DNA of 45,203 bases from assembly GCF_019049245.1 (NCBI RefSeq), contig NZ_JAGMUK010000023.1, positions 1-45,203 on the forward strand, written 5' to 3'. The notes beneath the pieces were generated by a model. That model saw only the letters and a program-made list of their open reading frames with translations. It made no database searches and was not told where the DNA came from. The first letter of the stretch is position 1. Each line of letters starts with the position of its first letter. Position numbers and translations under genes: made by a program. Source of the DNA: Streptomyces sp. AC555_RSS877. GTDB taxonomy: Bacteria; Actinomycetota; Actinomycetes; Streptomycetales; Streptomycetaceae. This document shows, in pieces, positions 31,233 through 39,897 of this stretch.

Positions 31233-31290
31233 GTCTGCACCAGGTGCTCTCGGATTGCGGACGGGCGGTCTGGGTGGAAGGCATGGGGGT

Positions 31291-31352
31291 GTGACGTGGA
31301 CGCTGCCTCGCTGCCTCTGTCCCCGATCCGGTGCTGCTGCCGGGGTGGGTGG
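31291..31352 (+). pseudogene. Truncated, frameshifted DNA ligase start
   Basis: GTG 31291 is the counterpart of the ligase start at 28941. After five codons, 11 bases (GGAACCGATGC in copy 1) are missing, which shifts the frame. Similarity to the ligase stops near 31352, before the active-site lysine would be reached. It cannot encode an active enzyme. Confidence 0.8.
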
Positions 31353-31373
31353 GCGGGCATGCCACCGCCAACC

Positions 31374-31484
31374 GTGGGCCAAGAGGTACTTGCCCGCGCG
31401 AACCACCTGGCGCAATGGAACGCCCGTGCGGCCGTGCAGCGGCGCTCCCACCGGCAGGATGCCCCGGACCCGGAAGCCGGGTAG
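31374..31484 (+). pseudogene. Short gene fragment
   Basis: The frame reads VGQEVLARANHLAQWNARAAVQRRSHRQDAPDPEAG and stops at 31484. The composition is protein-like and helical, as at the C-terminus of a real protein, but there is no ribosome site and the sequence upstream belongs to the ligase remnant. It is probably the tail of a gene fused by rearrangement. The rest of 31485-31538 is empty. Confidence 0.35.
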
Positions 31485-31538
31485 AACGCCGTGGCCAGGC
31501 ACCGCGCTGCTTCCTTCGGGGTCGAGGACAACAGCGCG

Positions 31539-32282
31539 TTAACGGAGTATCCGTGCGTACCGGCCGACGATCGGTTCGAGGTAGTCAACGTGCGGGCCGT
31601 GGAGGGTTTTGAGGTCGGCGGGTGAGTGGACGAGGGCGATCTGGTCAAGCTCGGGAGTCTGGCCGACTGCTTCTGCTGCGGACGCGACTGCGGTGAATCG
31701 GTCATGCAGGACTGGGGCCGGCTGGGGTGGGGCCATGAAGTGCACGCCGATGTTCCCGTTTGTGCCACGCGTGACGGCCCACAACGTCAGGTCGTCTGGA
31801 GGCGTGTCGATTCCCATCTCCTCGAGGAGCTCGCGCGCCGCGTTGTGGCGCAGGGCCGCGGTGTCGAGGGGGGCGCCGTCGTCGGGTGGTTCGACTGATC
31901 CGCCGGGCAACTGCCAGCGGCCGGGGGCGGCGGTTGCTGAGGACATGCGGGCGGTCAGCAGGGCCCCGTCGTCGGTGGGCTGCAGGACGTCGACGAACAG
32001 CGACGGAAGCGTGGTAGCGCCGGGGACCCAGCGCAGGGCGTAGTTCCGGTAGGTCACCCTGGTCCAGTGGAGCGCGAGTTCATGTGGTGCTGACTGGTCC
32101 AAGTGCGTGCAGGCGACGACCGGCCCGTCGAAGAGGGAGGGGTTGGCCTGGACGGCCTGGTTCCAGGCTCGGTCTCTGGCCGTCTGGTGTTCGGGTGAGA
32201 GCTGCGGCGGTGGGGCTTCGACGAGGCGGAGTTCCACTACGTCGAGGATGTCAACGGATGGTTGCGGTAAGGGCTGGCTCAC
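31539..32282 (-). CDS. Nudix hydrolase
   Basis: The 247-aa protein has an extended Nudix box, GGSVEPPDDGAPLDTAALRHNAARELLEEMGI (about residues 126-157). This carries the REL-EE-G metal-binding core with extra residues in the first loop. Nudix enzymes hydrolyse nucleoside diphosphates linked to another group. The first 90 residues are an extra domain with no recognised match. GTG 32282 is the start that fits the frame; the nearest strong ribosome site (AAGGAGG) instead fits a 15-codon leader frame overlapping it. It is the last gene of the minus-strand cluster, separated by 97 bp from the acetyltransferase. Confidence 0.8.
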   Translation of the reverse strand: MSQPLPQPSVDILDVVELRLVEAPPPQLSPEHQTARDRAWNQAVQANPSLFDGPVVACTHLDQSAPHELALHWTRVTYRNYALRWVPGATTLPSLFVDVLQPTDDGALLTARMSSATAAPGRWQLPGGSVEPPDDGAPLDTAALRHNAARELLEEMGIDTPPDDLTLWAVTRGTNGNIGVHFMAPPQPAPVLHDRFTAVASAAEAVGQTPELDQIALVHSPADLKTLHGPHVDYLEPIVGRYARILR

Positions 32283-32298
32283 CGCCGCAGGGTGTCAC
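32251..32298 (-). promoter_or_regulatory. Possible leader peptide overlapping the Nudix start
   Basis: AAGGAGG stands eight bases before GTG 32298, which opens MTPCGGEPALTATIR and stops inside the Nudix gene. The leader frame spans the Nudix start, so the two could be translationally coupled. A frameshift near the start is the alternative. Confidence 0.35.
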
Positions 32299-32379
32299 AG
32301 AGGCCACCTCCTTCTCACCGTGTTGTTCGTTTCGTTAACTAACTCGACCGTGTGGGCGTAGCCTCTGGCGGCTGTCGGG

Positions 32380-33555
32380 TCAGAAGTGGTCGGGCAGCCA
32401 CGACTCGTGCTCGGTAGTGCTGCGGATCAGCGCCGCGAGCTCGTGGGGGCTGGTGGCCTGGACTCCCGACATGCGGGCCGCGGCGGTGCTGCGGTATCCG
32501 CCGGCGTACCAGACCGCGGCCTGGCGGCGGGTGAGCCGTATTTGGCTCTCGATTGAGGTGGGGTGCAGTTCGGCTGCTCCGGATGAGATATGCAGCAGGT
32601 AGCGGTCGTAGGCGTCGCCGTTTTCCTGGCCGACACCGATGGGGATCGTGACGTCCAGGTCTGTGGGCCATCCCCGCAGCCGTACCGCCTCTGGCAGGTC
32701 AAGGATGCGCAGCATCCACGGATGCCACGCCTGGGCTGTAGCGGCCCGGTACCGGTGGAGGCCGTGGAGCATGATCGGGTGGGGTGGCAGGCTGGTGCGC
32801 TGGAAGTCAACGGAGGCGACTCTGCTGTTGTGGCGGCCGAGGAAGGACAGCATCGCGGCAGCGGTGCTGTCGTCGGAGGCCCAGAAATCGTGTATGGCGA
32901 GGTGTGCGCCGTGTTGTTCGCGTGGCCGGGTGGCCAGTGACAGGTAGCCGGACGGGGGCCGGCCCGGCCTGCTGAACCGGTAGCAGGTCAGGTCGTGTTT
33001 CTTGTGCTGGGACGGGGTCCACCAGTCGGGCCGCAGCAGCGGCCCGTTGAACTGCTGGGCGAGTTCCTGTTGCAGGTTCTCGATGCCCGGGGTGAGGCCG
33101 TGTTCGATGTCGATGTCCCCCGGGTCGAAGCTGCGTTTGAGGGCGTCGGTGTCCACGGACCACGAGAACACCGCCGTGGGTGCTTCCCAGCCCATGCGGC
33201 GTGCGTAGCCGTTGGAGGATGTCCACAGGGTGGCGAGCACGGCGCCCTGCTCCTGCAGGGGCCGGATCCGCTCGTTGAGCATGCGGACGGTGAGGTGTTC
33301 CCCGCGTTCTTCCGGGGCGACACATCCCGAGCCCAGGCAGGCGCTGGGCACCGGGCGGCCGCCGAAGAACTGCGGCATGAGCAGGCCCAGGCCGCCCGCG
33401 ACGACTCGTCCTTCCCGCAGGGCGACGCGGATGTCCGCGTACGGGCCCAGCCGGGTGATGTCCTCGATGCGGTGGCCGTAGCTGCGGGTGGCCAGCGCGT
33501 CGTATTCGTGGAGCAGGTTCTCATCCGCCTGCACGACGGTGGTGGACTCGGCCAT
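32380..33555 (-). CDS. Eis-like GNAT acetyltransferase
   Basis: The 391-aa protein fits the Eis-type N-acetyltransferase family: two tandem GNAT folds and a C-terminal sterol-carrier-like domain. The first domain shows VVAGGLGLLMPQFFGG-PVPSACLGSGCVAPEERGEHLTVRML, with the acetyl-CoA-binding V-PEERG-hLTVRML segment. The tail LHPTSIESQIRLTRRQAAVWYAGGYR is typical of the family. Such enzymes acetylate amines, including aminoglycosides and peptides. ATG 33555 follows GGACGG, ten bases after the MaoC stop, so it is co-transcribed. In this cluster it may modify or protect the product. Confidence 0.82.
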   Translation of the reverse strand: MAESTTVVQADENLLHEYDALATRSYGHRIEDITRLGPYADIRVALREGRVVAGGLGLLMPQFFGGRPVPSACLGSGCVAPEERGEHLTVRMLNERIRPLQEQGAVLATLWTSSNGYARRMGWEAPTAVFSWSVDTDALKRSFDPGDIDIEHGLTPGIENLQQELAQQFNGPLLRPDWWTPSQHKKHDLTCYRFSRPGRPPSGYLSLATRPREQHGAHLAIHDFWASDDSTAAAMLSFLGRHNSRVASVDFQRTSLPPHPIMLHGLHRYRAATAQAWHPWMLRILDLPEAVRLRGWPTDLDVTIPIGVGQENGDAYDRYLLHISSGAAELHPTSIESQIRLTRRQAAVWYAGGYRSTAAARMSGVQATSPHELAALIRSTTEHESWLPDHF

Positions 33556-33565
33556 GAGCCGTCCT

Positions 33566-34096
33566 CTAGTAGTTGGTCGTGTGGCGGACGGACTCGGCAT
33601 CGGCGGGGACGAAGAAGGTCCGCTGGAAGGCGATGACCCGCTCGTGGTCCTGGTTGAAGCCGCTGATCTTGCAGGTGACGATGCCGTACTCGGGCCGGCT
33701 CTGGGACTGCCGGGCCTGGAGGATCTCCGTCTCCGCGTAGAGGGTGTCGCCGACGAAGACGGGGTGTTCGAGCCGGAGTTCGTCCAGTCCGAGGTTGGCG
33801 GTGGTGAGGCCGCTGGTGGTGCGGATGCTCGCGCCGAGGACGATCCCGAGCGTGACCATGCCGCAGACCAGGACCCGGTCCCGTCCGAGCAGCCAACAGA
33901 AACGGACATCCGAGTGGATCGGCGCTGGGTTGCCGGTCAGGGCCAGCGTCATGACGTGGTCGGTCTCGGTCACCGTCCGTCCGGGCCGGTGCTCGATGAC
34001 CTGGCCGACGACGAAGTCGTGGAGGCCGGCTCCGACGTTCTCGCGCACCCTGTGGTCATCGATGCGCCGGTAGCCCTGCGGGACTGCGCTGCTCAT
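33566..34096 (-). CDS. MaoC-like (R)-enoyl-CoA hydratase/dehydratase
   Basis: The 176-aa single hot-dog domain has the MaoC hydratase signature. The active-site region reads VTETDHVMTLALTGNPAPIHSD (Asp/His pair, about residues 43-64), followed by LVCGMVTLGIVLGASI. The end is FVGDTLYAETEILQARQSQSRPEYGIVTCKISGFNQDHERVIAFQRTFFVP. It adds or removes water at an enoyl thioester. It follows the CitE-like gene by 28 bp. The pair recalls the mesaconyl-CoA hydratase and beta-methylmalyl-CoA lyase couple, although those hydratases are usually twice as long. Confidence 0.85.
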   Translation of the reverse strand: MSSAVPQGYRRIDDHRVRENVGAGLHDFVVGQVIEHRPGRTVTETDHVMTLALTGNPAPIHSDVRFCWLLGRDRVLVCGMVTLGIVLGASIRTTSGLTTANLGLDELRLEHPVFVGDTLYAETEILQARQSQSRPEYGIVTCKISGFNQDHERVIAFQRTFFVPADAESVRHTTNY

Positions 34097-34124
34097 GGTG
34101 AAGGCTCCTTCAGCTCCTGGGACA

Positions 34125-34982
34125 TCAGTGGGATGCGGTGGCCGCCCGGGCGGCGAGACTCTGCGCTGCGGCGACGAAGGGCGGGCCGACCATCTGGCTG
34201 CCGACGGTTGTGACGGCCGTGTGGGCCTCTTGGCCGGCGGCAACGATGGCGTGTGCGGCGGCGATCTCGTCTTGGGACGGGGTGAAGACGCTGGTGATGA
34301 CGGGAAGGTGCGCGGGGTGGACGGCGCCCTTGCCCAGGAAGCCGAGTTCCTTGGCGCGCTGGCACTCCAGCTTGAGGCCGTCGAGGTCGTGCAGGTCGAA
34401 GTACGGGCTGTCGATCGCCGGGATGCCGGCCGTGCCGGCACTGTTGGCCACGGCGGAGCGCGCATACAGCAGTGCCTCCCAGCCCAGTGCGCAGCCGACG
34501 AGGGCGGCGTAGTCCGCCGCCCCGAACAGCAGGCCGCCGAGGCGGTCGGCGCGCAGGATCGAGGGAAGTTGCTCGATGCCTCGCGGGGTCTCGATCAGTG
34601 CGTAGATCTCGGGGGTGTGGTCGCCGGTGTCCAGCACACCGGCGACCATCTCGATGTCGCGTGCCGTCTCTGTCTTGGGGACGAGTACGAGGGGCGGCCG
34701 GGTGGGATAGTCGGCGATCGCGGCGAGGTCGCGTACTCCGTCGGCAGTCAGCGGTGAGTTCAGGCGCAGGCCCAGCATCGGGGCGGGTGCGGGACTCGTC
34801 TCGGGGAGGAAGAAGTGCTGTGCTGCCTTCCTGGCCGCGGCCTTGTGCGCCCGGGCGACGGAGTCTTCGAGGTCCACCAGGGCGACGTCGGCGCTGGAGG
34901 TCCGGGCCTTGCCGAACCGGTCGGCGGCCATTGCCGGGGTGATGAGCCAGGACCTGACCGGCCGCGTTCCGTGCCGGCTCAC
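34125..34982 (-). CDS. CitE-like HpcH/HpaI lyase
   Basis: The 285-aa TIM-barrel protein shows the CitE/malyl-CoA lyase pattern. It has LITPAMAADRFGKARTSSADVALVDLEDSV (metal-binding Asp-Leu-Glu-Asp), LRLNSP, LVLVPKTET (Lys), YALIETPRGI (catalytic Glu), LLFGAADYAA and GKGAVHPAHLPVI. Members cleave or form C-C bonds between a thioester and a keto acid. The start is GTG 34982, overlapping the ACP stop as GTGA. Having an ACP directly upstream raises the possibility that it acts on ACP thioesters, as citrate lyase does. Confidence 0.85.
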   Translation of the reverse strand: MSRHGTRPVRSWLITPAMAADRFGKARTSSADVALVDLEDSVARAHKAAARKAAQHFFLPETSPAPAPMLGLRLNSPLTADGVRDLAAIADYPTRPPLVLVPKTETARDIEMVAGVLDTGDHTPEIYALIETPRGIEQLPSILRADRLGGLLFGAADYAALVGCALGWEALLYARSAVANSAGTAGIPAIDSPYFDLHDLDGLKLECQRAKELGFLGKGAVHPAHLPVITSVFTPSQDEIAAAHAIVAAGQEAHTAVTTVGSQMVGPPFVAAAQSLAARAATASH

Positions 34983-35218
34983 CGCGGCTCACCGGCCGGC
35001 AGCGTGGTGTCGACCAGGAGGCCGAGGGCTTCGACGGTGGTGGTCTTCTTCAGCGCGTCGTCGCTGAGTTGCACACCCAGTCGCTGGGACAGGAGCTCGG
35101 CGAGTTCCGCGAGCGCGAGCGAGTCGAGCCCGGCCTCCTCCAGGCTGGCGTCCGGGCGTAGTTCTGCCGGGTCCATGTTCAGGTCGTCGACGAGCATGCG
35201 TTCGAGTTCGCGGTTCAC
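34979..35218 (-). CDS. Acyl carrier protein
   Basis: The 79-aa protein has the ACP helix pattern and the phosphopantetheine site GLDSLALAEL with Ser33. The length is that of a free-standing ACP. The start is GTG 35218, overlapping the KAS III stop by 4 bp; its own stop overlaps the CitE-like start in the same way. This coupling favours a fixed stoichiometry and a pathway-specific carrier rather than the housekeeping one. Confidence 0.9.
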   Translation of the reverse strand: MNRELERMLVDDLNMDPAELRPDASLEEAGLDSLALAELAELLSQRLGVQLSDDALKKTTTVEALGLLVDTTLPAGEPR

Positions 35219-36225
35219 GTGCGCTCCCTGGGGGTGTCGTAGAACGGGTTGTGGTCGGCTGGCTTGAGGTCGGGCCAGATCAGCGTGGTGGCGCCCCACG
35301 TCAGTCCGGCGCCGAACGCGGTCAGGACGGTGCGGTGGCCCGGCTGGAGGGCTTCTTGCGTAGATGCCTGGGCCAGGGCCAGCGGGATGGATGCGGCGCT
35401 GGTGTTGCCGATGTGCTCGATGTTCTGCACCTGCCGGTCCGGGCCGATGCCCAGGCGTCGGCCGACGGCGGAGGTGATGCGGGCGTTGGCCTGGTGCGGG
35501 ACGAGCCGGTCGACGTCCTCGATGCGCCAGCCCGCTTTCTGCACGGCGTGGGTGGAGGCGGAGCACATCCGGTCGACCGCGTGCCGGAAGAGGTCCGGGC
35601 CCTGCATCCGCATGTGGCCACCGTGCGGCGCCACAAGGAGATCGCCGTGGGTGCCGTCACTGCCGAGCACGAGGGGCCCGAGGGCCCCTGGTTCCGTTGC
35701 AGGTCCGCGGCGCAGCACCACGGCGCCGGCTCCGTCCGCGAACAGGGGCCGGGTGGTGCGGTCGTCCGGAGCGGGGAGAAGGGACATGCGGTCCACGCCG
35801 ACGACCAGGACGGCGTTGGCGGTGTGGGAGGCGATGAGGCCGGCCGCGGTGGCCAGTGCGTACAGGAACCCGGTGCACACGGCGGCGACGTCGAAGGCGG
35901 CGATGCCCTCAAGGCCGAGGCGGGCGGCGACGGCTGGTGCGGTGGCGGGCATCTGGTGGTCCGGCGTGGTGGTGGCCAGGACGAGGGCCTGTACCGGGTG
36001 CGGGCCGAAGGACGCCAGTGCCTGGATGGCAGCGCTGGTGGCCAGGTCCGCGGTGGACACCCCGGCGTCGGCGATGCGCCGGTGGGTGATGCCGGTGCGG
36101 GTGCGGATCCACTCATCGCTCGTGTCGAGCGCCCTGCACAGTTCGACGTTCGACTCGGCTCGCGGGGGAAGCGCCGCGCCGAGGCCGCACAAGACGGCGG
36201 CCTGGCCGGCGTGGTCGCTGGTCAT
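35215..36225 (-). CDS. 3-oxoacyl-ACP synthase III (KAS III) family
   Basis: The 336-aa protein has the KAS III fold and triad: Cys117 in DVAAVCTGF, His244 in VPHQANARI and Asn274 in IGNTSAASI. It condenses an acyl-CoA starter with an ACP-bound extender; relatives in secondary metabolism can also transfer acyl groups to form esters. Other family landmarks are [12 protein letters not shown] and [11 protein letters not shown]. The start ATG 36225 overlaps the aldolase stop (ATGA). With its own ACP next door it is probably not the housekeeping FabH. Confidence 0.9.
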   Translation of the reverse strand: MTSDHAGQAAVLCGLGAALPPRAESNVELCRALDTSDEWIRTRTGITHRRIADAGVSTADLATSAAIQALASFGPHPVQALVLATTTPDHQMPATAPAVAARLGLEGIAAFDVAAVCTGFLYALATAAGLIASHTANAVLVVGVDRMSLLPAPDDRTTRPLFADGAGAVVLRRGPATEPGALGPLVLGSDGTHGDLLVAPHGGHMRMQGPDLFRHAVDRMCSASTHAVQKAGWRIEDVDRLVPHQANARITSAVGRRLGIGPDRQVQNIEHIGNTSAASIPLALAQASTQEALQPGHRTVLTAFGAGLTWGATTLIWPDLKPADHNPFYDTPRERT

Positions 36226-37244
36226 GCTGTCTTCTTGAGCGTGAGGGCGGCTTCGAGGATCAGGTCCTCCTGGCCGGCGACGACGCCGCGCTCGCCGAGC
36301 GCGAAGAACAGGTCCACCGGGTCCACTTCCTCGCGGTCGGCGATCTCCAGAACGGGGCGCTTGAATCCGGAGAACACGCCCGCCAGACCGCTGACCAGGC
36401 TCACCGAGTCGATGGTCGGCGGAGCAGGCATCAGCAACTCCTGCGCGATGTCCGCAGCGTGCAGCAGGCTCTTGAAGCAGATGCCGGTGCGGTAGCCCAG
36501 CCGTTCCAGGACCGCGACAAGGACTTCCAGCTGCGTGTTCCCGGCGCCGGCGCCGAAGCCGCGTGCGCAGCCGTCGATGACGGTAGCGCCCGCGGTGACG
36601 GCGGCGACCGAGTTGGCGACGGCCATGCCGAGGTTGTTGTGCCCGTGGAAGATCACGGGCACGTCGACTGCCGTGGCGATGGCGCTGATCCGCTCGGTCA
36701 CGTCAGCCGGGAGGTAGTGGCCGGCGGAGTCCATGATGCCGACCGCCTGCGCTCCCCAGCCGGCCATCAGGGCGCACTGTTCGGCGAGTTGGGCGGGGCT
36801 GGCCATATGGCTCATGAGCAGCACGCCCTGGGCCTCGACGCCGAGTTCCCGCAGCAGGTTCAGGTGCCGTTCGGTGACGTCGGCTTCGGTGCAGTGCGCG
36901 CCGATCCGGGCCAGGTCCGCGCCGTGGGAGGCGGCGTTGCGCAGGTCCGTGGAGGTGCCCCAGCCCGGGACCATGAAGACCCCCATCTTGGTGCGGGTGA
37001 GGGCTTCACGGACCGTGCTGAGCATCTCGTCGTCGCTCAGCCGGGCCCTGCCGATCTGCAGGGAGGATGCGCCCAGGCCGTTGCCGTGGCCGATCTCGAC
37101 CACGGGGATGTGTGCCGCGTCGGCGGCCGCCGCGTAGGCGCGGAGCCGGTCGGCCTCGAGCTGGTGGCGCACGGCGTGGTGGCCGTCGCGCAAGGTCGGG
37201 TCGTAGATCCGCACCTGGGGGGTGTTGCCGGTCGTGGAGGTCAT
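36222..37244 (-). CDS. mhpE: 4-hydroxy-2-oxovalerate aldolase
   Basis: The 340-aa protein belongs to the DmpG/BphI/MhpE class II aldolases. It has [12 protein letters not shown] (Arg19, Asp20, His23), [16 protein letters not shown], the metal ligands His200 and His202 in [14 protein letters not shown], and a C-terminal communication domain. It splits 4-hydroxy-2-oxo acids into pyruvate and an aldehyde, which is channelled to the partner dehydrogenase. ATG 37244 lies five bases after the stop of that dehydrogenase. Its stop overlaps the KAS III start, which ties this catabolic pair to the fatty-acid-type genes. Confidence 0.92.
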   Translation of the reverse strand: MTSTTGNTPQVRIYDPTLRDGHHAVRHQLEADRLRAYAAAADAAHIPVVEIGHGNGLGASSLQIGRARLSDDEMLSTVREALTRTKMGVFMVPGWGTSTDLRNAASHGADLARIGAHCTEADVTERHLNLLRELGVEAQGVLLMSHMASPAQLAEQCALMAGWGAQAVGIMDSAGHYLPADVTERISAIATAVDVPVIFHGHNNLGMAVANSVAAVTAGATVIDGCARGFGAGAGNTQLEVLVAVLERLGYRTGICFKSLLHAADIAQELLMPAPPTIDSVSLVSGLAGVFSGFKRPVLEIADREEVDPVDLFFALGERGVVAGQEDLILEAALTLKKTA

Positions 37245-37249
37245 GACTC

Positions 37250-38125
37250 TCACCGGGCCTTCGCGGTGGCGCGCTGCTCCGCCAGGAGCACGGCGGCGGC
37301 GTTGATGATGTGGAGGTTTCCTGCGTGGCGGGGCAGCCGGGCGCCCATGGCGGTCACCTCGGCAGCAACCGTGGCCTTCTCCTCGGTGACGGTGCAGGAG
37401 GTGACCTCGAATCCCGGGGTGCACGTCTGCACCTTCTGCGCCGCGGCCTGGACGGCTGCCCGGACGCGTCGGCGGTCCAGGCCGGATGCCAGGACCGTCA
37501 TCGACACCCGGAAGGGCGGCGGCGGCACGGCGGGACTGATGTTGACCAGGACTTTGGCGGCGTGGGCACCGGTGAACGCGCGCAGGGCGTTCTGGGTGGT
37601 GTCGATGTACTCGTCCAAATTGAGGCGGGTCGCCCGTCCCGCGGTGGGGCTGGCCACGGTGGTCACCAGCTCGGCGTAGTCGGGCTTGCAGTGCTGGGCG
37701 ATGGCGTGCAGGAGCGGGATGGACGCCTGGCCGCCGCAGCTGATCAGGTTGATGTGGGGGCAGTGCACAGCGTCGTGCCCGTTCACGGTGGGCACCACCG
37801 GCGTGCCGACGCTGCTGGGTGTGAGGTCGACCAGCAGCGCCCCCGTCGCGGCGAGCTCGGCCCAGTGCTCGTGGTGGGCGGCCGCCGATGAGGCGTCGAA
37901 GACAACGTCGAAGGGGCCGGCGTCGATCACAGCTGCGGCCCCGCCCGCGGAGGTCGCGCAGCCCAGCTCGGCCGCCCGGCGCAGGCCCAGGGCCTTGTTG
38001 TCCCGCCCGACGACAAGCCGGCAGTCAAGGTGAGGCGACTGCTGGATCTTCTGCAGCAGGTCGAAGCCGATCAATCCGGCGCCCAGGACAGCGACGTTCA
38101 GGGTTTGGTTGGTGTGCATGGCCAC
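37250..38125 (-). CDS. mhpF: Acylating acetaldehyde dehydrogenase
   Basis: The 291-aa protein is the partner of the aldolase: it oxidises acetaldehyde (or propanal) to the acyl-CoA with NAD+. It has an N-terminal Rossmann motif [14 protein letters not shown], the catalytic Cys130 in [15 protein letters not shown] and the DmpF/MhpF ending [16 protein letters not shown] 38125 or ATG 38119 (M3) may start it; the ribosome site is weak. It follows the hydratase gene by 62 bp. Confidence 0.92.
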   Translation of the reverse strand: MAMHTNQTLNVAVLGAGLIGFDLLQKIQQSPHLDCRLVVGRDNKALGLRRAAELGCATSAGGAAAVIDAGPFDVVFDASSAAAHHEHWAELAATGALLVDLTPSSVGTPVVPTVNGHDAVHCPHINLISCGGQASIPLLHAIAQHCKPDYAELVTTVASPTAGRATRLNLDEYIDTTQNALRAFTGAHAAKVLVNISPAVPPPPFRVSMTVLASGLDRRRVRAAVQAAAQKVQTCTPGFEVTSCTVTEEKATVAAEVTAMGARLPRHAGNLHIINAAAVLLAEQRATAKAR

Positions 38126-38187
38126 CGTTTCTCAGAGAAGGGGTGGGGGAAGCGCGAAGGCCTGTTTCAGCGGTGCCGCGTCGGCGC

Positions 38188-39084
38188 TCACACGGCCCGG
38201 ACTCGGACGGGGGGCAGGTGGGGTGAACAGGCCTCGATCTCGCTGCCTGCCCGCAGCGGGAGGCTGGCGTGCACGGCCCCGGCCAGGACCAGATCGCCGG
38301 TGCGCAGCCCGCCGCCGTAGTTGCTCAGCTGGCGGACCAGCCAGGCAACGGCGTTGAGCGGGTTGCCCAGGACAGCACTTCCGGGCGCCGTCACCACGGT
38401 GTCCCCGTCCACGCGCACGCTGACCTGTTCACACGCCAGGGCGAGGCCTGGGCTGAGCGGGACGCTCGTGCCCAGCACGGCGCGGGCTGCGGCCGCGTTG
38501 TCCGCCACGCTGTCCTGAAGCGTCATCCGCCAGTCGCCGTACCGGGTGTCGATCACTTCCAGCGCGAGGAGCACCTGGTCTACCGCCAGGTGGACGTCGG
38601 ACGCGTCGATGTCCGGGCCGCGCAGGTCCCGGCCGAGCCGAAAGGCGATCTCCGCTTCGACGCGGGGCATCAGCAGGCCGTCAAGGCTCAGGGTGCTGCC
38701 GGTGGGCAGGACCATGTCGTCCAGCAGGACACCGGAGTCGGGCTGGTCCACCCCGATCTGCTGCTGCATGGCCACTGAGGTCAGCCCGACCTTGTGCCCG
38801 GCGACGCGGGCACCGCCGGCCACGCGCCGGTACACGTTGGTCCACTGGATCCGGTAGGCCTGGGCCAGGGTCAGGCCGGGACGGCGCCGGGTCAGGTGCG
38901 CAACCGGCGTGCGGGAGCGTTCGGCGGCCGACAGCTCGGCTGCGGCCGCGGCCAGCCAGTCGTCCTGCAGCCGGCCGGGCGACGTGAAGACGTGCAACGC
39001 GCCCAGCAGCGGCGGCCAACTGCCGTCGGCCACTGCCGCATTGTCCGCGCCCGGGCCGGGGGCGGGAGGTTCGGAGAGCTTCAT
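38188..39084 (-). CDS. mhpD: 2-keto-4-pentenoate hydratase family protein
   Basis: The 298-aa protein has the FAH-type fold of MhpD hydratases: GHKVGLTSVAMQQQIGVDQPDSGVLLDDM, PRVEAEIAFRLGRDL, LALEVIDTRYGDWRMTLQDSVADNAAAA, NPLNAVAWLVRQL and GDLVLAGA. It hydrates 2-oxopent-4-enoate-type acids to the 4-hydroxy-2-oxo acid used by the aldolase. The N-terminus is about 30 residues longer than usual (SEPPAPGPGADNAAVADGSW), so M1 at 39084 could be an overcall. No ring-cleavage dioxygenase is in the window, so the substrate must come from elsewhere. Confidence 0.88.
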   Translation of the reverse strand: MKLSEPPAPGPGADNAAVADGSWPPLLGALHVFTSPGRLQDDWLAAAAAELSAAERSRTPVAHLTRRRPGLTLAQAYRIQWTNVYRRVAGGARVAGHKVGLTSVAMQQQIGVDQPDSGVLLDDMVLPTGSTLSLDGLLMPRVEAEIAFRLGRDLRGPDIDASDVHLAVDQVLLALEVIDTRYGDWRMTLQDSVADNAAAARAVLGTSVPLSPGLALACEQVSVRVDGDTVVTAPGSAVLGNPLNAVAWLVRQLSNYGGGLRTGDLVLAGAVHASLPLRAGSEIEACSPHLPPVRVRAV

Positions 39085-39198
39085 GCGTGTGCCTCTCTGT
39101 CGGACACGACGTGATCGTCAGGTTCGGGACGGATCCGCCCGGCGCACCGCCACCGGGTACGGCGACGGGCGCCGAGCGGAGCTCGGACGGGAAGCCGG

Positions 39199-39897
39199 TC
39201 AGGCTGGTTGCCAGGGCAGGTCGGCGAGCCGGAGCACGGTGAAGGCTTCGCGGTAGCCGCCGAAGCTCATGGCCCCGCGGAACCGGGTGAGCGCGATTCC
39301 TCCCTCGCCCGCGTAGTCCGCCTCCCCCTCCCCCTTGACCTGCGTGGAGTAGCAGGACAGTGCCGCGCGCTTCGCCTCGATGTGGGCCGGCGCAATGTGC
39401 TGGAGGAAGGACGGGGCGCCGATCGCCGACCAGACCTCGTACCCCAGGACGGTCCCCACCCAGTGCCGGGGACCGGCCTGCGGGTAGCTGCGGCTCGCGC
39501 ACTTCTCCAAGCCGCGCCACACGAGCCGGAAGGCCTGCTGGTGGTCATGAGAGCCGTCCGCCGCATGCGGCAGGTAGACCACCTCGGGGCGGAGCTGGCG
39601 CACCATGCCCAGAACCCGCAGGAACTGCGCGCGGTCCATCGGGTCGAGGCCGCCGTCCGGGAACCTCAGAAAGTGGACGTCGCCAGGCGCAACTCCCAGC
39701 TTGCCTGCCGCAGCCTCGGCTTCCCGTTCCCTGATCTCACCGGCCAGTTGAGGCACGGTGCCGGCCACACCCTGTTCTCCCGAGGTCAGGAAAACGATGC
39801 TCACGCACCGGCCCATCTCGGTGTGGTGGGCGATGCTCCCCCCGCAGCCGAGTGTTTCGTCATCCGGATGCGGTGCGAAGACCAGGACTCGAGTCAA
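39199..39897 (-). CDS. PIG-L (LmbE-like) deacetylase
   Basis: The 232-aa protein has the zinc motif FAPHPDDETLGCGG (His10, Asp13) and the distal ADGSHDHQQAF. PIG-L enzymes remove N-acetyl groups from glucosamine-type substrates; MshB and BshB are thiol-biosynthesis examples. The start is TTG 39897 after GTGAGG; no better start exists. It leads the minus-strand cluster, 114 bp before the hydratase, and is divergent from the TPR regulator at 40275. In this cluster it could deacetylate a precursor or reverse acetylation by the Eis-like enzyme. Confidence 0.85.
   Translation of the reverse strand: MTRVLVFAPHPDDETLGCGGSIAHHTEMGRCVSIVFLTSGEQGVAGTVPQLAGEIREREAEAAAGKLGVAPGDVHFLRFPDGGLDPMDRAQFLRVLGMVRQLRPEVVYLPHAADGSHDHQQAFRLVWRGLEKCASRSYPQAGPRHWVGTVLGYEVWSAIGAPSFLQHIAPAHIEAKRAALSCYSTQVKGEGEADYAGEGGIALTRFRGAMSFGGYREAFTVLRLADLPWQPA

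Larger units (their letters stand above)
30838..31352. repeat. Duplicated block, copy 2
   Basis: This matches 28490-29012 over its whole length, with scattered substitutions, an 11-base loss near 31306, and an abrupt end inside the former ligase N-terminus. Confidence 0.85.

Noticed and set aside
38188..39084. Aromatic meta-cleavage catabolic operon
   Set aside because: No ring-cleavage dioxygenase, semialdehyde dehydrogenase or hydrolase is present and the genes are coupled to KAS III/ACP, so a plain degradation pathway is not supported.
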